Shown here: positions 1 through 12,400 of the stretch, piece after piece
Layout of the letters: each line of letters starts with the position of its first letter
Numbering within the stretch: position 1 is the stretch's first letter
Assembly (NCBI GenBank): GCA_026826555.1
Contig: JAKSZT010038752.1
Coordinates: forward strand, 37,997 to 101,996
DNA length: 64,000 nucleotides
Direction: 5' to 3'
Origin: Tolypeutes matacus
Taxonomy: Eukaryota; Chordata; Mammalia; Cingulata; Chlamyphoridae
Translations under genes and position numbers: made by a program
Notes under the pieces: generated by a model
Databases searched by the model: none
What the model was told of the DNA's origin: nothing
Seen by the model: the letters and a program-made list of their open reading frames with translations, nothing else

Positions 1-343
1 TGTCTGTTCGTGTCACTGCTCTCAGTTCTTCTGGGTATATAACCAGTAGTGGTATTGCAGGGTCACGTGGCAAGTCTATATTCAACTTCTTTAGGAACTG
101 CCAAACAGTCCTCCATAGTGGTTGTACCATCCTGCATTCCCACCAACAGTGAAGAAGTGTTCCTATCTCTCCACATCCTCTCCAACACTTGTAGTTCTCT
201 GTCTTTTTAATAGTGGCCATTCTGATAGGTGTGAAATGATATCTCATTGTAGTTTTGATTTGCATTTCCCTAATCATGAGTGATGTGTTGAGCATTTCTT
301 CATGTGTTTTTTTGCCATTTGTATTTCTTCTTTGGAGAAATGT

Positions 344-3300
344 CTATTCAAGTCTTTGGCCCATTTTTTTAATTGGGTCATTTGTCTTTTTATTGTTGAG
401 CTGTAACATCTCTTTATATATCCTGGATATTAAACCCTTATCATATATGTGATTTCCAAATATTTTTTCCCATTGAGTCGGCTGCCTTTTTACCCTTCTG
501 ACAAAGTCCTGTGAGGTGCAAAAGTGTTTAATTTTGAGGAGGTCCCATTTATCTACTTTTTTTGTTGTTGCACGTGCTTTGGGTGTGAAGTCCAAGAAAC
601 CACCACCTACTACAAGGTCTTGAAGATGTTTCCCTACATTTTCTTCTAGCAGTTTTATGGTCCTGGCTTTTATATTTAGATCTTTGATCCATTTTGAGTT
701 GATTCTTGTATAGGGGGTGAGATAGGGGTCCTCTTTCATTCTTTTGGTTATAGATATCCAGTTCTCCCAACACCATTTGTTGAAGAGACTGTTTTTTCCC
801 ATCAGCGTGGGCTTGGTAGGTTTGTCAAAAACCAGTTGACTGTATAGGTGAGGGTTTATTTCTGGATTCTCAATTCTATTCCACTGATCGATATGTCTAT
901 CTTTATGCCAGTACCATGCTGTTTTGACCACTGTAGCTTTGTAATATGTTTCAAGGTCAGGCAGTGAAATTCCTCCCACATTGCTTTTCTTTTTTAGAGT
1001 ACTTTTGGCTATTCGGGTGCACTTACCCTTCCAGATGAATTTGGTAATTGCCTTCTCTAATTCTGTAAAGTAAGCTCTTGGGATTTTGATTGGTATTGCA
1101 TTGAATCTATAAATCAGTTTGGGCAAGATTGACATCTTCACGATATTTATTCTTCCAATCCATGAACACGGAATGTCTTTCCATTTGTTTAGGTCTTTTA
1201 AAATTTCTTTTAACATTGTTTTGTAGTTTTCTGCATATAGGTCCTGTACTTCCTTGGTTAAATTAACTCCTAGGTATTTGAGTCTTTTTGTTGTTATTGA
1301 AAATGGAATTTTCTTCCTGATTTCCTCCTCAGATTGTTCAGTACTAGTGTACAAAAACATTACTGATTTTTGCGTGTTGATCTTATATCCTGTCACTTTG
1401 CTGAACTCATTTATTAGTTCAAGTAGCTTTGTTGTGGATACTTCAGGATTTTCTAAATACAGGATCATGTCATCCGCAAACAGTGAGAGTTTTACTTTCT
1501 CTTTTCCTATTTGGATGCCTTTAATTTTTTTGTCTTGTCTAATTGCCCTAGCTAGAACTTCTAGTACAATGTTGAATAACAATGGTGACAGTGGGCATCC
1601 TTGTCTTGTTCCTGATCTTAGGGGGAAAGCTTCCAACCTTTCCCCATTGAGTATGATGTTGGCTGTGGGTTTTTCATATATGCCTTTTATCATATTGAGG
1701 AATTTTCCTTTTATTCCTATCTTTTGAAGTATTTTTATCAAAAAAGGATGTTGGATTTTGTCAAATGCCTTTTCTGCATCTATTGAGATGATCATGTGGT
1801 TTTTTTCCTTCAACTTGTTAATGTGGTGTATTACATTGATTGATTTTCTTATGTTGACCAGCCTTGCATACCAGGAATAAATCCCACTTGGTCGTGATGT
1901 ATAAGTCTTTTGATATGCTGTTGGATTCGATTTGCAAGTTTTTTGTTGAGAATTTTTGCATGTATGTTCATGAGAGAGATTGGTCTATAATTTTCTTTTC
2001 TTGTGGAATCTTTATCTGGCTTTGCTATTAGGGTGATGTTGGCTTCATAAAATGTGTTGGGTAATTTTCCGTCCTCTTCAATTTTTTGGAAGAGTTTAAA
2101 CAGGATTGGTGTTAATTCTTTTAGAAATGCTTGGTAGAACTCACCTGTGAAGCCATCTGGTCCTGGACTTTTCTTTGCTGGGAGATTTTTGTTGACGGAT
2201 TCAATCTCCTTAATTGTGATTGGTTTGTTAAGTTCTTGTATTTCTTGTTGTGTGAGTGTAGGTTGGTTATGAGTTTCTAGAAATTTGTCCATTTCATCCA
2301 GGTTGTCTAGTTTGTTGGCATGTAGTTTCTCATAATATCCTCTTATGATTCTTTTTATTTCTGTGAGGTCATTTGTAATTCCCCCCCTTTCATTTCTGAT
2401 TGTATTTATTTGCATCTTCTCTCTTTTTTTCTTTGTTAGTCTAGCAAGGGGTTTGTCAATTTTATTGATCTTCTCAAAGAACCAGCTTTTGGTTTTGTTG
2501 ATTTTCTCTATTGCTTTTTTGTTCTCATTTTCATTTATTTCTGCTCTAATCTTTATTATTTCTTTCCTTCTTTTTGCTTTGGGATTGGTTTGCTGTTCTT
2601 TCTCTAGTTTCTCAAGTTGTTCAGTTAAATCTTTGAGTTTAGCTCTTTCTTGTTTCTTAATATAGGCATTTAGGGCTATAAATTTCCCTCTCAAGACTGC
2701 CTTAGCTATATCCCATAAGTTTTGATATGTTGTGTTCTCATTTTCATTTGTCTCAATATATTTACTGATTTCACTTGCAATTTCTTCTTTGACCCACTGA
2801 ATATTTAGGAGTGTGTTGTTCTGTCTCCACACATTTGCAAATTTCTTTTTTTCCTGTCTGTCATTGATTTCTAGTTTCATTCCATTAAGATCTGAGAAGG
2901 TGCTTTGTATAATTTCAGTCTTTTTATATTTATTGAGAGCTGTATTGTGACCTAACATGTGGTCTATCCTGTAGAAAGATCCATGGGCACTTGAGAAGAA
3001 TGTATAATCCGCTGAGTTTGGGTGCAGTGTTCTGTATATGTCTGTTAGGTCTAACTCGTTTATCATATTGTTCAAGTTCTCCGTTTCCTTGTTGATCTTC
3101 TGTCTAGTTGTTCTATCTAATGATGTGAGAGGGGTGTTGAAGTCCCCGACGATTATTGTAGAAATATCTATTTCTCCCTTCAGTTTTTTTTTTTTAAAGA
3201 TTTTATTTTTTCACTCATCCCCCCCCCCCCCCCCCCGCTGCCTGCGCTTGCTGGGTCAGCCAACCATGCCGCGCGGGCAGGCCCGCCCCCACCAGGAGGC

Positions 3301-3775
3301 CCCGGGAACCGAACCCGGGGCCTCCCACATGGCAAACGGGAGCCCTACTGATTGAGCCACAGCCGCTTCCCACTCCCTTCAGTTTTGCCAGAGTTTGTCT
3401 CATATATTTTGGGGCACCCTGGTTAGGTGCGTAGATATTTATGACTGTTATATCTTCCTGGAGGATCGTCCCTTTTATTAATATATAATGGCCTTCCGCA
3501 TCTCTTATCACTTTTTTGCATTTGAAGTCTGTTTTGTCTGATATTAGTATAGCTACCCCTGCTCTTTTCTGTTTACTGTTCGCATAGAGTATCTTTTTCC
3601 AACCTTTTACTTTCAGCCGGCTTGTATCCCTGGGTCTGAGGTGAGTTTCTTGTAAGCAGCATATGGATGGCTCATGTTTTTTTATCCATTCTGTCAACCT
3701 GTATCTTTTGATTGGGGAATTTAATCCATTCACATTCAATGATACTACTAAAAATGCACTCTTTATTTCCTCCAT
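344..3775 (-). pseudogene. L1-A ORF2 (endonuclease-reverse transcriptase), broken
   Basis: ORF2 starts at the ATG ending at 3775 (protein begins MEEIKSAFLVVSLNVNGLNS, typical of an L1 APE-type endonuclease). The endonuclease is split by a SINE at 3184-3372. The frame then stays open from 3075 to 1849 and again from 1813 to 344. At about 1862 one base is missing in a Trp-Phe-Asn codon run, producing an immediate stop. At about 365 an extra A in an A-run shifts the frame, so the last 110 or so codons, with the Cys-rich end, are read in another frame. RT motifs visible are [27 protein letters not shown] and [11 protein letters not shown]. No host function is implied. Confidence 0.9.
3184..3372 (-). 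mobile_element. DAS-type tRNA-derived SINE in L1-A ORF2
   Basis: Poly-T start, then the reverse complement of the SINE tail, body and tRNA-like head. Flanked by the 10-bp duplication ctcccttcag (3174-3183 and 3373-3382). The internal homopolymer, normally 7-8 G on the sense strand, is expanded to about 18 here (C-run near 3219-3236). Confidence 0.95.
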
Positions 3776-3856
3776 TTTATTCTTTGGTTTTCATATGTCA
3801 TCTTATTTTTGTCTCTCTTTTTACTCTTTTGGTTATCCTTTCTGCTTTTCTTTCTT

Positions 3857-5050
3857 CTATACTCTCCTCCAAGCCTGTCTCTCCTGTCTTTTTCTTTCAG
3901 GTTCTAAGGCTTCCTTTAATATTTCCTGCAAAGGTGGATTCTTTTTTGCAAACTCTCTTAGTTTCTGTTTGTTTGTGAATACTTTATATTCACCTTCATA
4001 TTTGAAGGACACTTTTGCTGGATAAAGAATTCTCTGCTGACAGTTTTTCTCTTTCAGTTTCCTAATTGTATCATACCACTGTCTTCTCGCCTCCATGGTT
4101 TCTGAAGAGAAATCTGCACAAAGTCTTACTGGACGTCCTTTGTACGTGATCGTTTGCTTCTCTCTTGCTGCTCTGAGAATTTTCTCTTTATCTTTTACAT
4201 TTGACATTCTGAATAATATGTGTCTTGTCGTAGGTCTATTTGGATTTATTCTTATTGGGGTACGGTGTGCTTCTTGGACATGAAAGTTCATTTCTTTCGT
4301 GAGAGTTGGGAAATTTTCAGCTATTATTTCCTCAAATACTCTTTCTTCCCCTTTTCCTTTCTCTTCTCCTTCTGGAACACCAATGACACATATGTTCTTG
4401 CGTTTTGTGTTGTCATTCAACTCTCTGAGCCCCTGCTCAAGTTTTTCCATTCTTTCCTCTCTCTGTTCTTTTCTCTCCTCAATTTTAGCTGCTTTGTCTT
4501 CAGTATCACTTATTCTTTCTTCTATCATTTCGAGTCTGTTGTTGTATGCTTCAAATGTATTTTTTACTTCACCTATTTTATCTTTCATTCCCATGAACTC
4601 CGTTACTTTTCTGTTCATGATTTCAAATTCTTCTTTACGTTCGCGCAATGACTTCTTTTTTTTTTTTTTTTTTTAAAGATTTTATTCATTCATCCATCCA
4701 TCCTCCCCCTGCCGCCCGCGCTCACCGGGTCAGCCAACCACGCCGCGCGGGCGGGCTCTGCCCTCACCAGGAGGCCCCGGGAACCGAACCCGGGGCCTCC
4801 CACAGGGCAAACGGGAGCCCCACTGATTGAGCCACAGCCGCCTCCCGCGCAATGACTTCTTGATGTCATTGATCTCTTTAACTATATTCTCTTTCATCTC
4901 ATTAATTTGATTTTGGAAATGTGTGCTCATCTCACTGATTAGTTCTCTCAAATTCTGCATCTCTTCTGGGACTTTGCTGAATTCCTTTTCTTGGGCCATG
5001 TCTTCTATTTTCTTAGTATGGCCCATAATTTTTTGTTGGTGCTTAGGCAT
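3857..5050 (-). pseudogene. L1-A ORF1 (RNA-binding chaperone), split by a SINE
   Basis: ORF1 starts at the ATG ending at 5050 (MPKHQQKIMGHTKKIEDMAQ) and ends at 3857 with ...ERQAWRRV-stop. It has the L1 ORF1p layout: an N-terminal coiled coil (heptad-rich stretch around 4648-4420), then the RRM and C-terminal domain with the conserved phrases ENICVIGVPEGEE-like (about 4390) and [16 protein letters not shown] (about 4120). The only obvious break is the SINE at 4658-4845, flanked by a 16-bp duplication. Without that insertion the two halves share one frame. Confidence 0.88.
4658..4845 (-). mobile_element. DAS-type SINE in L1-A ORF1
   Basis: Same family as the copy at 3184. Flanked by the 16-bp duplication cgcgcaatgacttctt (4642-4657 and 4846-4861). 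Confidence 0.95.
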
Positions 5051-5517
5051 CTGGTTAGTTTGTATTTTACTTAGATGCTCTATCTCTTTCTCTTTTATGG
5101 GGTTTTAGTGGCAGGAGGCTGTGAGTTACCACAGCTCTTTGATTTTTGGCTCAACCTTGATTGTTAGGATTGTTCTGCTGGTTGCTCAAAACTGGGCACT
5201 GGACCCAGTAGTTGGTTGTAGAGTCGTTTCCTAAGGCCTTGGGCAGGGAGGCTATAGAGGCCAGGAAGAGCCTCTCTTTCTTATTAATTTTCTTATGTGC
5301 ACTTCCTTGGTCTTCCAGGAGATGGCGCTTGTTGGCAGCTCTCAATTCAATGCCTGACGGAGTGTATTTGTTGTGACACAGACCAGATCAATGTGATAGA
5401 GCTTCCTGTCTGGGGGCTAGGAGCCCTGCGATTCAAACTTTCTGAGACAGTTCTCCAGACTTTTCTCATAGCGCCCCCCTTTTCCCAGCTAGGAAATATT
5501 TCCACTCCCTTCTGAAT

Positions 5518-5878
5518 CCTCAACAATCAGTCCCTGTTAGTAGAGGAGGAGATGGGGAGGTTTGTGTATCTTTAGCCCCTTGCAGGCTCCAAGGCAAACA
5601 ATGGCGCAGCCCCACCCAGCCTGGAAGGGCTCTCAGGACAGGGCAGACCAAACCTGGGAGTCCAAAGCAGGGTCAGCCCCAGGCTCTCTCTCCCCTCTCC
5701 TCAACAATTAGTCCAGGCTAGAAGAGAGGGAGGTTGGGAGGGTCGGATTTCTCCAGTCCTTTCCAGGCTCCCAGGGCAAACCGCCCTGTGAAAGGGTCCG
5801 TGGGGCTCCGCAGCCCAAATTTCAGGTCTGAACCTGAGTCAGCCTAAGGCTGTGTCCCTCTCTCTCCCCTTTCCGGGA
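5518..5878 (-). repeat. Two diverged ~181-bp monomers in the L1-A 5'UTR
   Basis: Blocks starting CCTCAACAAT(C/T)AGTCC at 5518 and 5699 share the same order of short motifs (tagaagag, gaggttgggag, ccaggctc, ctctctcccct), so the promoter region is built of tandem units 181 bp apart, diverged from each other. They lie in the L1 5'UTR and are probably promoter monomers. Confidence 0.7.
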
Positions 5879-6139
5879 GTGGCAGATCCCTGAAGCCCCC
5901 TTTGTCTGTTGTCGCAGGCCCAGGGGCCCGAGAATTCTGAAGAGTGTAGGGGAGGGTGCTGGCAGCAGCAGAAGCTGCTACTTGCAACTCACGGTTCTGT
6001 CTTTGCGATTTCCCTCTTCTGTCCCTCTCTCCTCTGGGTGGTGTGCAGCCTTCACCTGCTGACCTAAACCCTAGAAGATCTTTTTTGGGCCTGTTTCAAC
6101 TTGTCCTCTAGCTATTTTTCTGGAGAAGAGATTCCTGTG

Positions 6140-6172
6140 TCTTACTAGTCCGCCATCTTCCCGGAAGTCCCC
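6140..6172 (-). promoter_or_regulatory. L1-A 5' end with YY1-like initiator box
   Basis: On the minus strand the element starts with GGAAGATGGCGGACTAG. AAGATGGC matches the YY1 site that positions transcription at the start of human L1. The position is seen; the function here is inferred. Confidence 0.6.
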
Positions 6173-6774
6173 CCGCCTCTCCTTTTAGAAACAAAAACAA
6201 AGTGATATATAAATATTTATAAATAAATAATACACACACACATAAATATATATAAATGCAAAAGTAATTCTTGTTCTATAGGAGAATATTTTTAAACCAT
6301 AAAGAAATAAGACTCATAATCCTATCGTTCTGAAATAGCTTTTATTTTCATTTTAATGTTCTAATTCTTTCCTATGCTTCTTGATCTTCTATCTTATAAC
6401 CTGGTTTTTGCATGTAGCAATTTATTGTGAACCTTTCCCTGTGCTAGTAAATATTTTTACAGCATAATGCATGTGGATACATAGCACACATTCCTTTAAT
6501 CTGCTGCCTCTAGCGTGACTGAGTTGCCAGCGTAAATAAAGCCCCCCCACTGAAGGCGTGCTGCTAGCAGGCAGCTCTGAACTCTCACATAGGTCTGCGT
6601 GCCTGTCCTAGTGAGGTTTTTATGGCCCATTGTGCTTTTTCAGTGTATTATGCAATTTAATCCGTTAGTATCTAAATAGTTTAAATGATTTGAATGTTTG
6701 AATGCTTTGGAAAGATTCAGTAAAGGTAATTTTAAAAAACTATATGAATGAAATAAGGATAAAAGTCTAGGGGA
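6173..6774. other. AT-rich MRPS31 intron, nothing recognised
   Basis: Contains a short TA/CA-rich stretch near 6200-6260. No exon or clear repeat seen. Confidence 0.5.
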
Positions 6775-6874
6775 GGGGTCGGATGTGGCTCAACTGGTTG
6801 GGCGTCCGTCTCCCATATGGAGGGACCCAGGTTCAATCCCCGGGACCTCCCAGTAAAAAAATAAATAAATAAAT
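6775..6874 (+). mobile_element. Short tRNA-like SINE (head-only type)
   Basis: Reads gcggatgtggctcaactgg ... acctcccagt followed by A-rich (AAAT)n tail. Flanked by a 14-bp duplication aaaagtctagggga (6761-6774, 6875-6888). Confidence 0.92.
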
Positions 6875-7225
6875 AAAAGTCTAGGGGAAACCTGCAGACT
6901 GCTTTGTAGGCACTTTTAAGTTTTTGCTCCACTTTTCCAGTCCAAAGAAACCAAAATTGGAAATATTGGAGAATGCATTATAGGTTTGATATATATAAAG
7001 ATACGTCTTAAAACTCTTTATTAGTGGGCCTTTGTTCAAAGAAGAGGCTTTGGCCCTTTATCAAAAGACTGGTGAATGAAGCACATTTGTTTTCAGTTTA
7101 AAAAATAGATCTTTTACTCTCAGCATTCCTCTATGCATGCTGCTTTTATTTTCTTATTGTAATGTGTGGAACCCTCATTGAGATAGTTACCATGACTGCA
7201 TAACAAATTACCTCGGAACTTAATG

Positions 7226-7341
7226 GTGGGGGCGGATGTGGCTCAAATGGCTGGGCGTCCGTCTGCCATATGGAGGGACCTGGGTTCGATCTCCGGGACC
7301 TCCCGGTAAAATTAAAAAACAACAACAACAACAACAAAAAA
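7226..7341 (+). mobile_element. Short tRNA-like SINE (head-only type)
   Basis: Same family as 6775. The tail is (AAC)n. Confidence 0.9.
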
Positions 7342-7724
7342 CCAAATGGTATAACCAGCCATTTACTCTCTCGTGAATTCCATGGTCAGCGATTTGGACG
7401 GAGTGCGATAGGAAAGGCCAGTCTCCACTGCATGATGTCTAGGTCCTCATTAGGCAGGCTTGGAAGTCTTGGGCTGAAGTCATCGGAGGGTTTGCTCGCT
7501 TGTGTCCGATGGCTGATACTAGCTGTCACCTGAGACCCTCGCTGGGCTGTCAGCAGAACCCCTGCACGTGGTCTGTCTTTGTGGCCTGGGCTTCTTCACA
7601 GCGTGGTGGCTAGGTCCAAGGCGAGCATCCCAAAAGAAAGTGAGCAGGAGAAAGCTGTGCTGTTTTTTATGGCCTGGCCTGGAGATCAGGTTGGACACCG
7701 CCACCCCATTTCCTGTGCCTTTTT

Positions 7725-7901
7725 TTTTTTAAAGATTTTATTTGTTTATTCATTTATCCCCCCCTTGCTGCTTGTGCTCGCTGGGTCAGCTAACCACGCT
7801 GTGCGGGCGGGCTTGCCTTCACCAGGAGGCCCCGGGAACCGAACCTGGGGCCCCCCACATGGCAAACGGGAGCCCCACTGACTGAGCCACAGCCGCCTCC
7901 C
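7725..7901 (-). mobile_element. DAS-type SINE
   Basis: Poly-T and reversed tail, body and head. Duplication tcctgtgccttttt at 7711-7724 and 7902-7915 (last bases merge with the tail). Confidence 0.93.
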
Positions 7902-8158
7902 TCCTGTGCCTTTTTATCACTGCAACTGCTGGAGTCCCATCTTCACAGAGACACGATATCATGAAAACTCTGAACTATCTTGAGAGCCCACAGGGCCGTT
8001 CCCTGAGAGCCCTGTTGTCTTTGTGCTGCTCCAGTGAGCCTGAGGACCCTGGAGTCAAGGTCATTGGGCCACACCCTTAGAAATCGTCCTGTGCGTTTGA
8101 AAGGCTCTAGGAGGCACCATTTTTAAGTCTTCTACAATATTAAGAGCATAGTCATTTT

Positions 8159-8341
8159 TTTTTTTTTTTTTAAGATTTTATTTATTTATTCATTTATCCC
8201 CCCCTTGCTGCTTGTGCTCGCTGGGTCAGCTAACCATGCTGTGCGGGCAAGCCTGCCCTCACCAGGAGGCCCCGGGAACGGAACCCGGGGCCTCCCATAT
8301 GGTAAACGGGAGCCCTACTGATTGAGCCACAGCCGCTTCCC
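8159..8341 (-). mobile_element. DAS-type SINE
   Basis: Flanked by catagtcatttt (8147-8158, 8342-8353). Confidence 0.93.
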
Positions 8342-8663
8342 CATAGTCATTTTAGATCCTGTGTTCCAGCAATATGCTGGATTTGCTCTCTGCCCAGCAG
8401 CCCTTTCTAAGTTTTAGCATCATTTCCTGTCTGGAGGGGCTCCTTTATTTGGAACAGTTCTTTCTTAGCTCATTTCTCCCCTCTCACACTTTCCTAGGCA
8501 ACCAGGAAGCAGGAGGCACCTTCAACACTGCCTGAAAATCTCCTTAGCTAGAGCATACAATTCATTGAGCATGTCTCCCATTTTCCACATTACTCCAAGC
8601 AACGGGGTTGTTAGACAAAAGTTCCCAAAGCCCTCACTGACAGCTTCATCTAGGACCGTCAGG

Positions 8664-8814
8664 TGTTTTTTCTTTTTTTTTTTTTTTTTATATATTTATA
8701 TATTTTTTGTTTTTGTTTTTTTGTTTTTTTTTTACCGGGAGGTACCAGGGATCGAACCCCAGTCTCTCCATATGGTAGACGGACGCCGAACCTTTTGAGC
8801 CACATCCGTTTCCC
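8664..8814 (-). mobile_element. Short tRNA-like SINE with long T-rich tail
   Basis: Reverse complement of the head-only type. Flanked by ggaccgtcagg (about 8653-8663, 8815-8825). Confidence 0.92.
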
Positions 8815-8825
8815 GGACCGTCAGG

Positions 8826-9262
8826 CTTTTAACAGACTCTGAGCCCTAACATTTGCTCCGACGTCTTTTCAGCTTCACTGCATTCAATGTTAGAGCATTT
8901 TCATTACTCCAAGAAACGATGTGACCATTTTTATATTTGTTTGCAATGTAGTCTTTGAAATAAAATGGCATCTCATTAAACATTCCATGGATTCAGAATT
9001 TTTTAGACTAAAGCTTTACCTTGTTCTGAGTTAGTACTGTGCTTCAACAAGTGTCCATTAACTTTAACTTTTACCATTTCAAAGTTTATATAAATCTAAT
9101 ACCTAATATTTGAGACTTCTTGTTTTTGTCAGAAATTGAACTGTGATACTTATATGAATGACAAAAAGTGTTCCCCCAAAATCACTTTACTTTTCACTAA
9201 ACTATGGAATAATAAGTGATGCTTCTTTTTCCTTTCGCATTTGTTTTTCGTTTTCTTTTCAG
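8826..9262. other. MRPS31 intron sequence without recognised feature
   Basis: AT-rich, ending in the T-rich polypyrimidine tract and AG at 9261-9262 that opens the next exon. Confidence 0.5.
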
Positions 9263-9421
9263 AAATGAGTCTCTCAGTCCTGAGTTAGTAGCAGCTGCAT
9301 CTGCTGTCGCCGAGTCTCTGCCTTTTGACAAGCAGACCACCAAGTCAGAGCTGCTCAGGCAGCTGCGGCAGCACGAGGAAGGCTCGAGGGCACAGAAAGA
9401 TGGAGAGAGACAGAGGGTTAG
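9263..9421 (+). CDS. MRPS31: MRPS31 exon (first in window)
   Basis: Acceptor ttttcttttcAG at 9261-9262, donor GTAAGC at 9422. It codes for NESLSPELV...KDGERQRV, with one base of a codon carried in and two (AG) carried out; the latter join T of the next exon to give Ser. Confidence 0.93.
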
Positions 9422-12400
9422 GTAAGCGAATCGAGTAGTGCTCTCAGTGATGCTTGGGTCACTTTTTTTTTTATTATTTTTTTTAAAGATTTATTTATTT
9501 ACTTTATCCATTTTAAACCCCACCTTCCCCATTTGCTGTTTTGTGTCCATTCGCTGGGCAATTCTCTGTGTCTGTTTCCTGCCATCTCTTCTCATCCTCC
9601 TCCTCCAGTCTTCACCAGGATTCGATCCTGGAGACCTCCGATGTAGGAGAGAGGTGTCCTGCCACCTGCGCCACCTCAGCTCCTGGTTTCTGGAGCTTTC
9701 GGAGTATCTCGTCTTGTCTCTCCCCTGTTACGTCATCATCCTGCTGCCTGGCTCCCGGGGCCCGACGGCTCATCGGCACACAGAGCCTGGCAGCCCATGT
9801 GCCTTCTATATATATTTTTTATTTTACCGGGAGGTCCCGGGGGTCGAACCCAGGTCCCTCCATATGGCAGACGGACCCCAACCATTTGAGCCACATCCGC
9901 CCCCAAAGAATGCACATTTAATACATTCATTTGTATGTAAAATGCCCCTCAGAAATAGAATTTCAGCAATTTGATTTTTTTATTTAAAAACCCCATATCT
10001 TAAGACTGTAGCTTTTAAAAGACCAATTGAGAGGTGGCTAAACTCTTCTTATAGGAAGTTACGTAATTTCTTGTCCGTGAAAAAAAAAAGTAAATTCAAT
10101 CATGTTATTATACATAACAGCTTAGGACGGTTACAGGCCCCTCATGCAAATACCATGCTGGGGGGGCGGGGGTTGGCTTAAACAATGAATTTATTCACTC
10201 CCTGTTTTGAGGCTAAAAGAAAGTCTAAATCAAGGCATCGTCAAGGAGATGCTTTCTCCCCAAAGACTGGGTTTCTGGGGCAGCTGCTGGCCATCTCCAG
10301 GTCCTTAACTTGTCGCGTGGCTGGCCTCTCCGCTGTCTTCCAGGTCAACTTCTTGCTTCCGTGGCTTTCTCTCTCTCTGTCTGTCTGAATTCTTTCTCCT
10401 TATAGAGGACTCCGGTATTAGGATTAAGGCCCTTCTTCATTGGGCTGGGCTGCACCCTAAGTGAAGTAGCCTCATCACAAGACTCTACTTACAGTGGCTC
10501 ATGCCCACAGGAATGTATTAGGTTTAAGAGATGCTTTTCTGGGGTACATATGCCTCTAAGCCACCACAGACAGGTTCTGTAAGAAGATGTTTTTTCAGTG
10601 AAATAATTTACTGATAGTATGCAAAGTGTGAAAGGCTCTTTTTCACCTCTCACTCTTCTGAGTCGATATCTTTCCACTCAGCCTCTTTACCTCTCGTTCC
10701 TCTACACCAGTTATGCTACCTGCTGCTGAAACCTAGTCGGTGGTGATGCTGCTTTGCTGTAGCGGGTGGGCAGTGAGGGCGCTGCCAGGTTTATCTCAGG
10801 AAGTTAAAAGAAGTACACAGATGTCTGCACTGCCAGTCAAGTGACCCGTTGCATCTGTGTTTTTGAACAAATAAAGGGCAATAAGTAAATATGGCTGAAT
10901 GTGAACAGGCACTGAATCTAGGAGAGACAGGTGCAGAAGTTGGTTGTAATTTCCTTTCACCTCTGGATGTTTGATGAGTTTTCATAACTGACACTTTTAG
11001 TTTGTTTTATTTATTTATTTATTTATTTATTTATTTTTTAAGATTTTATTTATTTATTCATTTATCCCCCCCTTGCTGCTTGTGCTCGCTGGGTCAGCTA
11101 ACCACGCCGTGCGGGCGGGCTTGCCTTCACCAGGAGGCCCCGGGAACCGAACCCGGGGCCTCCCACATGGTAAACGGGAGCCCCACTGATTGAGCCACAG
11201 CCGCTTCCCTTTTAGTTTGTTTTAAAGGAAGATTTCAACAGAACATCTTTAAAAGAAGTGAACATAAATCTTAATGGTTTATGTTTTTCATTTTGACTTA
11301 AATTTTATGCTTATAAGTGAATAAAAGTGAAATAAGAATTAAATGATGGGAATTGCCTGTTTAAGAAAGTTTATTACTGTTCTATAGCTAAAGTTTTATA
11401 ATACTTTCGACCTTTTTTATTTTTCAGTTTCAGTAACATAATATCAGATATGAAAGTGGCCAGGTCAGCTGCAGCTAGAGTCAGCACAAGACTACAGCAT
11501 CAGATTCAGTTTGACGAAGGATCCGAGCATTGTATTGATGGGGAAAAGACCACTGATCTTAGGAAAAGGTACTCAAACTTTGCCGCCTCCTTGGTTTTGT
11601 TTGCTTGGACTTTTTTTACATTAACGGTAGATTTACTTTCTTGCTTATCAATATTTATTGCCGATAGGTATCTGAGCAGTATTTTTTTTTTTTTAGGTGC
11701 CGGGGATTGAACCCGGCACCTCACGTGGGAAGCCGGTGCTCAACCACCGAGCCACATCCGCTCCCTCTGAGCAGTATTAATGCATTTATATTTGTTTTCT
11801 TATTCTCCATACACGATTTCCTAGGGAGGGAAATTTTTTCAGGGTTTACCAGTCCTACATTTTTCCACTTCATAAATCTAAAGGGCTCAGCTTCCGGTCT
11901 GTGGGGTCGTTCAGGCTGAGGAGGGTCAGCTGAACAACTTTTATCTTCTTTTAGATTTTTTATTTATTTATTCATTCATCCCCCCCTTGCTGCTTGTGCT
12001 CGCTGGGTCAGCCAGCCACGCCACGCGGGCGGGCCTGCCTTCACCAGGAGGCCCTGGGAACCGAACCCGGGGCCCCCCATATGGCAAACGGGAGCCCCAC
12101 TGATTGAGCCACAGCCGCTTCCCACTTTTAGCTTCTTGAGCCCTTCAGCAGTAGGTGCTGAAGGACAAACCTGTCCATTTCCAAGATATATTTGACCCAT
12201 TGGTTTTATAATCTGTCTCACAATCTCTAAAGAAGAGAATCACCAAACTGAATGGCAGGAATTTTGTGCTCTGTAGCTTAGAGGCCCCCAGACAATCTAC
12301 AGACTTTGACAAAAGGGGTGGAGTCCCTCATTAGTACAGATTGGCTTTGTCACAAATTTACCAGGTCAAGAATTCCAGATAAGGTGTTTCAAACTTCACC

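Larger units (their letters stand above)
1..6172 (-). mobile_element. Near full-length L1 retrotransposon (L1-A), 3' end outside window
   Basis: Read on the minus strand this is an autonomous LINE-1: 5'UTR about 6172-5051, ORF1 5050-3857, ORF2 3775 leftwards past the window edge. Window position 1 still codes for the ORF2 C-terminus. The reverse transcriptase carries the FADD active-site motif and the endonuclease start carries the CLQETHL motif with its catalytic Glu. Two DAS SINEs have inserted, one in ORF1 and one in the endonuclease, each with perfect target-site duplications. Two single-base frameshifts break ORF2. Otherwise the frames are long and open, so this is a fairly recent copy. 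The 5' end contains the ATGGCGG/GCCATCTT box near position 6155. Confidence 0.95.

Noticed and set aside
344..1813. 489-codon reverse-transcriptase frame as a host gene
   Set aside because: It is the L1-A ORF2 middle part with frameshifts at both ends.
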